Below, piece by piece: positions 43,711-50,080 of a stretch of 64,000 bases of DNA. The notes beneath the pieces were generated by a model. The model ran no database searches. It saw nothing but the letters and a program-made list of their open reading frames with translations, and was not told the origin of the DNA. The stretch's first letter is position 1. Each line of letters opens with the position of its first letter. The DNA comes from Pseudomonas oryzicola (GTDB taxonomy: Bacteria > Pseudomonadota > Gammaproteobacteria > Pseudomonadales > Pseudomonadaceae): positions 2,815,001-2,879,000 of the forward strand of contig NZ_JABWRZ020000001.1 in NCBI RefSeq assembly GCF_014269185.2, read 5' to 3'. The position numbers and the translations under genes are program-made.

Positions 43711-43931
43711 GCGAATTACGATGCGCCTGTAGCGAATGTACCTGTACGGTGGACGCCGCCCCCCAGGATGGCAAGGCCTACTGCTGTGAGGCCTGTGCTA
43801 CCGGGCACCGCAACGGTGAACCCTGCCGCATGCCGGGCTGTAACTGCGCGCAGGCCGCGCAGCCGAAGGAGAGCAATGTGGACAACGCCCTGGACGAAAC
43901 CTTCCCGGCGAGCGATCCGATTTCGCCGTGA
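43707..43931 (+). CDS. Bacterial metallothionein with DETFPASDP tail
   Basis: A 74-residue metal-binding protein. Ten cysteines (C6, C8, C11, C13, C26, C27, C30, C40, C45, C47) and H34 follow the SmtA/BmtA-type pattern, able to hold several Zn or Cd ions. After residue 52 comes a cysteine-free tail, VDNALDETFPASDPISP, a motif that also ends other small Pseudomonas stress proteins. It is translationally coupled to the acidic protein upstream by a 4-base overlap. A perfect 26-bp-arm palindrome lies 21 bases after the stop. Confidence 0.92.
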   Translation: MSELRCACSECTCTVDAAPQDGKAYCCEACATGHRNGEPCRMPGCNCAQAAQPKESNVDNALDETFPASDPISP

Positions 43932-43952
43932 TAAGCGCAGTACCACTTGCGG

Positions 43953-44006
43953 GGACCGCCTTGCGCTCCTTCGCGGGCTGGCCCGCGAAGGAGCGCAAGG
44001 CGGTCC
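43953..44006. repeat. Perfect 26-bp-arm palindrome between convergent genes
   Basis: The left arm 43953-43978 starts GGACCGCCTTGCGCTCC and the right arm 43981-44006 is its exact reverse complement, separated by TG. The core TTCGCGGGC..GCCCGCGAA recalls the REP head. It lies between the metallothionein stop (43931) and the stop of the opposing gene (44018). It could act as a bidirectional terminator or RNase III site, or be a mobile palindromic unit. Confidence 0.9.
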
Positions 44007-44017
44007 GGAGAATGGCT

Positions 44018-44446
44018 TCAATGGGTCTGCCAGATACCGTTGCTGCGCTCGCAGTCCGTGCGTGCCTGGCCCAGGCTCGGGGTATCGTAGTAGTAGGTCA
44101 CCACCCGTGCATCCTTGGGCAACCCCGGGCGGGTGGAGGGCTGGTCATTCCCCGCCGCCTTGGGGTTGGCCAGGGCTTCCTGGGTCAGCGGAGCAATGCA
44201 GCTGCCCACGCTACCGTCGGCGCAGCGCGCCACTCTGCGCTTGTCTGCACTGAGCATGTCCTTGCTCTGGTTGCTGCAGGACCATTTGATCGCTTCAGGC
44301 GGCATACTGCTGTAGGTGTAGCAGGTGTGCTGCTCCACAGGTCGCACCGCTTCGCTGGACGATCGGGTCATCACATCGCAGGCCTCTGCCAGCACCCTGC
44401 CACTGACCAGGCTCGTGAGCATCAATGTCAGCAAGGCAATACGCAT
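44018..44446 (-). CDS. Exported protein of unknown function (142 aa)
   Basis: A 142-residue protein with a signal peptide of about 20 residues (RIALLTLMLTSLVSG, then cut near VLA). The mature part has six cysteines spaced for disulphides (C25, C42, C57, C74, C82, C132 approximately), so it is probably a small disulphide-bonded periplasmic protein. No family recognised. GGGAGGT lies 5 bases before the ATG at 44446. It is the last minus-strand gene after the ybhN-like gene, separated by about 35 bases. Confidence 0.7.
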   Translation of the reverse strand: MRIALLTLMLTSLVSGRVLAEACDVMTRSSSEAVRPVEQHTCYTYSSMPPEAIKWSCSNQSKDMLSADKRRVARCADGSVGSCIAPLTQEALANPKAAGNDQPSTRPGLPKDARVVTYYYDTPSLGQARTDCERSNGIWQTH

Positions 44447-44480
44447 GGTCACCTCCCGGCCCCTGGGCCGTCGTCGGCAT

Positions 44481-45428
44481 TCAAGCCGGTTTTTCGCGCC
44501 GGCGCATGGCCTTGGCGCGCTTTTCCAGTATCAGGTAAGTCATCACCGCTAGCACCAGCGGAATCAGGTAGTACAACGTGCGGTACGCCAGCAGGGCAGC
44601 TACCAGGCTTCCTTGGCCGAACTGGCCGTGTAGCAAGCCGAGGAAAACGGTTTCCAGCACGCCCAGCCCGGCCGGGATGTGCGCCACCACGCCCGCCACG
44701 CAACTGATCAGCAGGACGCCAAGAACCGACGGGTAGAACGCCTGGTCAGGCAGTAGCCAGTCGATCAGCAACGCCATTACCGCCCAGTTGCTGGCACCGA
44801 GCGCCACCTGGCATAGCGCCAGGCGCAGGGAAGGCAAGGTCAGTTCATGGTCGCGCCATTGCCAGGTTCGCTTGCTGGCCGTGCCACAAGCCACCAGGTA
44901 GGCGAAGGTGATGGCCAGCAGCACGAAGCCGATCAGCTGCAGCCCGCCAGTACCGACCGGCCAGCTCGAGGGCAGCTCCACCAGGCGCAAGGCGAATATA
45001 CCGCCGGCAAGCAGCATGTAGCCCATCCAGTTGGTCAGCAGGCCGAGGGTGAGGATGCGGGTGATGGTCGGCGTATCCAGCCCAAGGCGGCTGTACAGCC
45101 GATAGCGCAAGGCCACGCCGCCTACCCAGGTGGTGAAATTGAGGTTGAAGGCATAGCACACGAAGGCCACCGGCAGCACCTGCCGCGCGGGCAGCGTATG
45201 GCCGATATAGCTGCGCGCGAGCAGGTCATAGCTGGCAAAGATCAGGAAGCTGCACAGGGCCATGACCATCCCGACCGCCAGGCTGCCCGGCTTGTAGGCG
45301 AGCAAGGACTGCCGTACTTCGTCCCAGTCCAGATTGCGCGCCAAGGTAAACAGCAGCACCGGTATGAGGACCAGGAACAGCAGGGTGAACAGGCGCTTTG
45401 CCCAGGTATGCCAACGCTTTCGTTCCAT
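44481..45428 (-). CDS. ybhN: YbhN/UPF0104 membrane protein
   Basis: A 315-residue inner-membrane protein with about eight hydrophobic helices, of the lysylphosphatidylglycerol-synthase-TM/flippase-like family (PF03706). Motifs include NLNFTTWVGGVALRYRLY and ISCVAGVVAHIPAGLGVLE. E. coli YbhN is encoded in the ybhPON cluster with ClsB. Its ATG overlaps the clsB stop by one base (TGATG). A role in lipid handling or in assisting cardiolipin synthesis is inferred from the operon. Confidence 0.88.
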   Translation of the reverse strand: MERKRWHTWAKRLFTLLFLVLIPVLLFTLARNLDWDEVRQSLLAYKPGSLAVGMVMALCSFLIFASYDLLARSYIGHTLPARQVLPVAFVCYAFNLNFTTWVGGVALRYRLYSRLGLDTPTITRILTLGLLTNWMGYMLLAGGIFALRLVELPSSWPVGTGGLQLIGFVLLAITFAYLVACGTASKRTWQWRDHELTLPSLRLALCQVALGASNWAVMALLIDWLLPDQAFYPSVLGVLLISCVAGVVAHIPAGLGVLETVFLGLLHGQFGQGSLVAALLAYRTLYYLIPLVLAVMTYLILEKRAKAMRRREKPA

Positions 45429-46630
45429 CAGGTATTGCCCTCGTGCAGGTCGCCTTGCGTCTCGACTTCCGGCTGCAGCGACTTCAGGCGCTTGCGGTGT
45501 GCGGGTAGCCAGCCGGCAATGCGCGGGAACTGGCGGATCACGTGGAAGCACAGGAATATCAACGGCGCCCGCCACCAGTAGCCACGCACCATGCGCTCGA
45601 GGGTGACGGGCTTGCATTGTTCGTTGGCCAGCGATGTCAGGTGCTGATGCAACTGCTGGTTGAAGCGGCGGTCGCGGATGAACAGGTTGGCTTCGAGGTT
45701 AAAGGCCAGGCTCAGCGGGTCGAGGTTGCTGGAACCAACCGTGGACCACTCATCGTCCACCAGGGCAACCTTGCCGTGCAGGGGCCTTTCGCAGTATTCA
45801 TGAATGCGCACGCCGTCGCGCAGCAAGTAGTTGTACAGCAGCCGGGAAAGTGCCCGGACCCAGCGCATGTCCGGCTGGCCCTGCATGATCAGGGATACCT
45901 CGACACCACGCCGGGCGGCATTGCGCAGCTCGCGCAATAGCCGATAACCGGGGAAGAAGTAGGCATTGGCCACCACCACGCGTCGGCGGGCATTGCGCAA
46001 GGCTTCCAGGTAATACGCTTCGATGGCGTTACTGCGCTGACCGTTGTCACGCTCAACCAGTACCGCAGTGATATCGCCGGTGGGGGCGGTGACCGGGCGC
46101 ACCTCGCTGGGTGGCTCGAGCACAGGCGACATCAGGCGACGGCTGACGGCATGCACCTGCGCCACCACCGGGCCGGTGACTTCCACGGCATAGTCCTGCT
46201 TGGCCATGGGCCCGAAATCGCCCAGGTGATCCGCACTGTAGTTGATACCGCCGATGAACGCCCGTTCGCCGTCGATGACCACGATCTTGCGATGCAGGCG
46301 CCGGAACAGGTTGGTGCGCATGCCCGCCAGGCGTGGCTGGGGATCGAACAGGTGAAAGCTGACCCCGGCATCGGTCATCGCGGCGATGAAGCTGCCGGGC
46401 AGGTCTGCGCTACCGTAGCCATCGGCTACTACCTCCACCCGCACTCCGCGCTGCGCTGCATCGATCAGCACCCGTTGCAGCTGCTGGCCGACCTTGTCGT
46501 CGAAGATGATGAAGGTTTCCAGCAGGACTTCTTCCCGTGCCTGGCCGATGGCCTCGAATACGCGGGGGTAGAACGCCTCGCCGTTGATCAGCAGCTCTAC
46601 GCAGTTGCCATCCACCCAGGGTCTTTTCAC
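45428..46630 (-). CDS. clsB: Cardiolipin synthase B-type phospholipase-D-family enzyme
   Basis: A 400-residue enzyme with two HKD motifs: LHRKIVVIDGERAFIGG and LHGKVALVDDEWSTVGSS. It lacks the N-terminal membrane helices of ClsA, as in E. coli ClsB (YbhO). ClsB makes cardiolipin and can make phosphatidylglycerol by trans-phosphatidylation. The start is a GTG at 46630 that overlaps the endonuclease-type gene's stop by four bases. Upstream in-frame codons would extend into that gene. It sits in an overlapping four-gene operon. Confidence 0.92.
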   Translation of the reverse strand: MKRPWVDGNCVELLINGEAFYPRVFEAIGQAREEVLLETFIIFDDKVGQQLQRVLIDAAQRGVRVEVVADGYGSADLPGSFIAAMTDAGVSFHLFDPQPRLAGMRTNLFRRLHRKIVVIDGERAFIGGINYSADHLGDFGPMAKQDYAVEVTGPVVAQVHAVSRRLMSPVLEPPSEVRPVTAPTGDITAVLVERDNGQRSNAIEAYYLEALRNARRRVVVANAYFFPGYRLLRELRNAARRGVEVSLIMQGQPDMRWVRALSRLLYNYLLRDGVRIHEYCERPLHGKVALVDDEWSTVGSSNLDPLSLAFNLEANLFIRDRRFNQQLHQHLTSLANEQCKPVTLERMVRGYWWRAPLIFLCFHVIRQFPRIAGWLPAHRKRLKSLQPEVETQGDLHEGNT

Positions 46631-47412
46631 AGCGTGATCTCCGCAGCCAGGGGGGCGTGGTCGGACAGGTGCGACCACGGGTAGCTGGACAGCACTTGCG
46701 CCTTGCAGGGCATGGCATTGCGCAGGTAGATGCGGTCCAGCCGCAACAGGGGCATGCGCGCAGGAAAACTGCGCGCCGGGGTACCGAACCGCTCGCCAAA
46801 GGCTTCGATGAGGCGCCGGGACAGCACCGCATCCGCCTTCAGCCGCCAGTCATTGAAGTCACCGGCAATGATCACCGGCGCGTGCGCTGGCAAACGGTCG
46901 AGCAATTCGAGCAGCAGCTTCACCTGGCTCTGCCGATGCGCCTCGCGCAGGCCGAGGTGCACGCACACCGCATGTACCTGCTCATGGCCGGGTACCTCCA
47001 GTTGACAATGCAACAGGCCGCGCTGTTCGTTGCCCTGGACAGAAACGTCCAGGTTGTCGAAGCGGGCGATCGGGAACTTCGACAGCAGGGCATTGCCATG
47101 GTCGCCGTGGGGGTAAACGGCGTTGCGTCCGTAGGCGAACTGCGGCCACATGCTGTCGGCCAGAAACTCGTATTGTGGCGTGTCCGGCCATGCGGGGTGG
47201 CGAACGGCATGCTGCTGGTGGCTGCCATGCACTTCCTGCAGGAACACCAGATCAGCGCCGGTGGCGCGTACGGCTTCGCGCAGCTCGGGCAGGATGAAGC
47301 GCCGATTGAAGAAGGTGAAGCCCTTGTGCACGTTGAGTGTAAGCACGTTCAGCCGATGCACTGCCGTGATCTTGTCGATGATGCAATGGGGGGTGGGCAA
47401 GGTCTTGTTCAC
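46627..47412 (-). CDS. ybhP: Endonuclease/exonuclease/phosphatase-family protein (YbhP-like)
   Basis: A 261-residue protein of the EEP superfamily. Catalytic motifs are LQEVHG (metal Glu), GDFNDW (Asp/Asn) and LSDHAPL (Asp-His). In E. coli ybhP precedes clsB and ybhN, the same order as here. The substrate may be a phospholipid or sphingomyelinase-type head group, but this is not established. The start GTG overlaps the DUF72 stop (GTGA), and its own stop overlaps clsB. Confidence 0.88.
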   Translation of the reverse strand: MNKTLPTPHCIIDKITAVHRLNVLTLNVHKGFTFFNRRFILPELREAVRATGADLVFLQEVHGSHQQHAVRHPAWPDTPQYEFLADSMWPQFAYGRNAVYPHGDHGNALLSKFPIARFDNLDVSVQGNEQRGLLHCQLEVPGHEQVHAVCVHLGLREAHRQSQVKLLLELLDRLPAHAPVIIAGDFNDWRLKADAVLSRRLIEAFGERFGTPARSFPARMPLLRLDRIYLRNAMPCKAQVLSSYPWSHLSDHAPLAAEITL

Positions 47413-48326
47413 AGGTCCACCTCGGGTTCCACGCCGGGTTCAGTCATCAGGTGGTGATCCAGATGGAGCTTTTCCAGCAGTCGTCGGGCGTCATACGGGG
47501 CATGTACCTTCTGGTCATTGTCGAAATAGCAATAGACGTCACGCGGCCCATGTTTTGGCGGCGGGCCTGGCACGATCAGCTCGGCATCCTCGGCCTGGTG
47601 GCCTTCGCTCCAGTGCACGATGCGCTCTTTCCAACGGCGCAACGCACGTGACGTATAACCGCTGCTGTACAGCTCGACGTCGCCATGCAGGCGCATGTAG
47701 ACGAAGTCGGCGGTGACGTCTTCCACATAGGGCCATTTACCGGCACTGTCGGCCACCACCAGCGCCACCTGATGCTTGCGCAGCAGTTGCACGAAGGCTT
47801 CGCAGAGGAAACTTTCATGGCGTATTTCCACCGCATGGCGCAGGCGTTGATTGCCTTCGATCGCGGTGCCGCCGTTGCCTTGCAGGCGCTCGGCACACCC
47901 TTCGGCACACCGACGCGCAGCGGCGCGGTCGCGCGGCAGCAGTTCGAGAAACGCCTGGAACAGCGCTTCATCGAACTTCATGCTGGGCGGGAACTGCCAC
48001 AGGAACGGCCCCAGCTTGTCCCCGAGCAGCAGCGGCCCGGATGCAAAGAAGTTCGCCATCGGCTGTTCGATAGTCTTCAGGCGCCGTATATGGGTGATGT
48101 AGCGCGGCGCCTTGACCGCGAAGACGAAATCTTCCGGGGTTGCCTGAGCCCAGCTGCGATAGCGCTCTGGTGTCTGCAAGCTATAGAACGACCCGTTGAT
48201 CTCGATGGTATTCACTGCCCGTGAAGCGAACGCCAGCTCGTCGTCCTGGGGCAAGCCCTTGGGGTAGAAGTCCTTGCGCCAGGGGCCGTAGCGCCATCCT
48301 GAAATGCCAATGCGCACTTCGCTCAC
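47409..48326 (-). CDS. DUF72 family protein (YecE-like)
   Basis: A 305-residue TIM-barrel-like DUF72 protein (PF01904). It opens with VRIGISGWRYGPWRKDFYPKGL and contains EINGSFYSLQTPERYRSWA, FVFAVKAPRYITHIRR and VYMRLHG, all family marks. Function unknown. The GTG at 48326 has AGGAGG 4 bases upstream; an ATG 11 codons earlier has no ribosome site. It is the first gene of the operon DUF72-ybhP-clsB-ybhN, all overlapping. Confidence 0.88.
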   Translation of the reverse strand: MSEVRIGISGWRYGPWRKDFYPKGLPQDDELAFASRAVNTIEINGSFYSLQTPERYRSWAQATPEDFVFAVKAPRYITHIRRLKTIEQPMANFFASGPLLLGDKLGPFLWQFPPSMKFDEALFQAFLELLPRDRAAARRCAEGCAERLQGNGGTAIEGNQRLRHAVEIRHESFLCEAFVQLLRKHQVALVVADSAGKWPYVEDVTADFVYMRLHGDVELYSSGYTSRALRRWKERIVHWSEGHQAEDAELIVPGPPPKHGPRDVYCYFDNDQKVHAPYDARRLLEKLHLDHHLMTEPGVEPEVDL

Positions 48327-48517
48327 GCTGCCTCCTAATTGCTTGTTGCACCAGTTCATCAGTTGCGACCGGTGCAGCCGTGCGAGGGTTCAAGCAGGAT
48401 TGATCGACGGTGCAGCCAGCGCCGGATTGAACTTTGCCGCCAGCGGCGATTCCACCCTTTAGCAGCCTGAGGGTGGTGGATGCTGCCCCCGCTGTGGTTA
48501 CGGTGAGGAGCGATGCC

Positions 48518-48904
48518 ATGAAATTCGACCGTTTCGCGCAATGGCTGGCGAACTGGACCGGCCGCCCGCTGAGTTTCGCCATTGCCCTGTTGCTGATAAT
48601 GGCCTGGGCCTTGACCGGGCCGTTGTTCGATTACAACGACACCTGGCAACTGGTGATCAACACCTCGACCACCATCATCACGTTCCTGATGGTGTTCCTC
48701 ATCCAGAACACGCAAAACCGCGACAACGACGAACTGCACATCAAGATCGACGAACTGCTGCGCACGACCAGACGCGCGCACAAGGCATTACTCGACCTGG
48801 AGGACATGGACCCTGCCGAACTGCATGCGCTGCGCAAGCAGTACCAACGCATGGGCGAGCGCGAGGAGGGTCGCGACCGGCGACATGACCCGCCCGCAGA
48901 CTGA
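48518..48904 (+). CDS. Low-affinity iron permease family protein
   Basis: A 128-residue membrane protein with two helices (LSFAIALLLIMAWALTG and LVINTSTTIITFLMVFLIQ) and the family mark NTSTTIITFLMVFLIQNTQNRD (PF04120), followed by a cytoplasmic charged tail. Homologues are related to yeast Fet4, but whether short bacterial members move iron is not established. GTGAGGAG lies 7 bases before the ATG at 48518. It precedes the ClpP-like gene by 50 bases and may be cotranscribed. Confidence 0.85.
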   Translation: MKFDRFAQWLANWTGRPLSFAIALLLIMAWALTGPLFDYNDTWQLVINTSTTIITFLMVFLIQNTQNRDNDELHIKIDELLRTTRRAHKALLDLEDMDPAELHALRKQYQRMGEREEGRDRRHDPPAD

Positions 48905-48954
48905 AGGCCTGCCCATTTCACTGGAATGAACACCGCTGACTCCTGGAGGCAAGC

Positions 48955-49506
48955 ATGCCCAGACACATCATCCACTTTACCGGCCCGATCAATTCCTCCA
49001 CCTGTGGCAACCTCATCGGCACCTGTGCCAAAGCCCTGCAACAGGGCGCCGAACTCTTGCAGCTGAACATTGCCACCATGGGTGGTGAATGCAGCTATGG
49101 CTTCACCTTGTACAACTTCCTGCGCGGGCTGCCGGTCCCCCTGCACACGCATAACCTGGGGACCGTGGAGTCGATGGGCAACATTCTGTTCCTGGCCGGC
49201 GAACACCGTACCGCCTGCGCCCACAGCAAGTTCCTGTTCCACCCGTTCCACTGGACACTGCACGGTTCGGTGGACCATTCGCGCATGGCCGAATACGCCA
49301 TGAGCCTGGATTACGACTTGCGCCTGTACGCGCAGATTGTCGCCGAGCGGACCGAGGGCAGCACCGAGGTGCTGGACGTGCCGCGCTACCTGATGGCGTA
49401 TCCACGCATTCTGGGCCCGCGCGAGGCGCTGGAGAGCGGCATGATTCACGCCATCGACGAACTGCCGATCGAGGCCGATGCCTGCCAATGGAGCGTGCAT
49501 GCCTGA
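48955..49506 (+). CDS. ClpP-like protein with altered catalytic triad
   Basis: A 183-residue ClpP/crotonase-fold protein. The nucleophile region is TVESMGNILFLAG (Ser as in ClpP ASMGA) and the His region is LFHPFHW (compare MIHQP). By hand alignment the catalytic Asp of ClpP (ERDRFLS) falls on Tyr-Pro (AYPRILG), so the triad looks incomplete. No partner ATPase gene is near. TGGAGGC lies 5 bases before the ATG. It could be a pseudo-protease, or a protease with another acid. The function is unknown. Confidence 0.82.
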   Translation: MPRHIIHFTGPINSSTCGNLIGTCAKALQQGAELLQLNIATMGGECSYGFTLYNFLRGLPVPLHTHNLGTVESMGNILFLAGEHRTACAHSKFLFHPFHWTLHGSVDHSRMAEYAMSLDYDLRLYAQIVAERTEGSTEVLDVPRYLMAYPRILGPREALESGMIHAIDELPIEADACQWSVHA

Positions 49507-49528
49507 CAAGGCCAAGGCACTGTGAAAA

Positions 49529-49597
49529 ATGGCACCGGCATAGCCGGTGCCATGCGCTAGGCTCTCTGTGAAAGAGACTTTCACGCAGAGCCTAGCG
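49529..49597. terminator. Double hairpin, bidirectional terminator
   Basis: The first hairpin, ATGGCACCGGC-ATA-GCCGGTGCCAT (49529-49553), is a perfect 11-bp stem. The second (49555-49597) has an 11-bp outer stem CGCTAGGCTCT / AGAGCCTAGCG and an inner GTGAAA / TTTCAC stem. The second overlaps the NUDIX stop codon (49592). Together they separate two convergent genes. Confidence 0.75.
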
Positions 49598-49990
49598 AAT
49601 GGACGCGGCGATCGCCTGGTCACAGGCCAGCAGTGAGCGGATCAGCAACCTGATGTCATCCTTGAGCACCGGCACCTGGTCGATATGGGCGAAACAGCAG
49701 TCGGCAATTTCGTGCTGGGCACTAGGCCGGGGCGCGTCGGCGAACTCGGCTTCGAATACGAAATGCATACGCTCTGGGGTTTCGTGGCGCATCAACAAGG
49801 TCAATGTGTCCGCCTGCAGGCCGGTTTCTTCCAGCAGCTCGCGCTCAGCAGCCTGCAACGGCGTTTCACCCGGCTCGACCTTGCCGCCTGGCAGGGTCCA
49901 GGCGGCCTTGGGCTTTCTGACCCAGAGCCATTTATGAGCGTGCCTGGCGTGGCGGCAAATGACGGTTGCGCGGGCCTTGACCGGTTTCAT
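49592..49990 (-). CDS. NUDIX hydrolase
   Basis: A 132-residue NUDIX enzyme. The Nudix box G-x5-E-x7-R-E-U-x-E-E-x-G-U is exact at residues 36-58 (GGKVEPGET..REL..EETGL). It hydrolyses nucleoside diphosphates linked to another group; the small size suggests an 8-oxo-dGTP-type or ADP-ribose-type substrate, not resolved here. AGGAGGT lies 3-4 bases before the ATG. Its stop lies in a shared terminator. Confidence 0.93.
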   Translation of the reverse strand: MKPVKARATVICRHARHAHKWLWVRKPKAAWTLPGGKVEPGETPLQAAERELLEETGLQADTLTLLMRHETPERMHFVFEAEFADAPRPSAQHEIADCCFAHIDQVPVLKDDIRLLIRSLLACDQAIAASIR

Positions 49991-50080
49991 GCGACCTCCT
50001 GGTGAAGCTATTCCTATACGGAATTAGTCACCAGGAGCGCAATGAACGTTGTGTTTATCTGAGCGGAACAAGATGGATGG

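Noticed and set aside
48429..48455. GAACTT resembling an AlgU (sigma-22) -35 element upstream of the iron-permease-type gene.
   Set aside because: At the right distance (16 bases) the sequence is TCCAC, not TCTGA, so the promoter is not supported.
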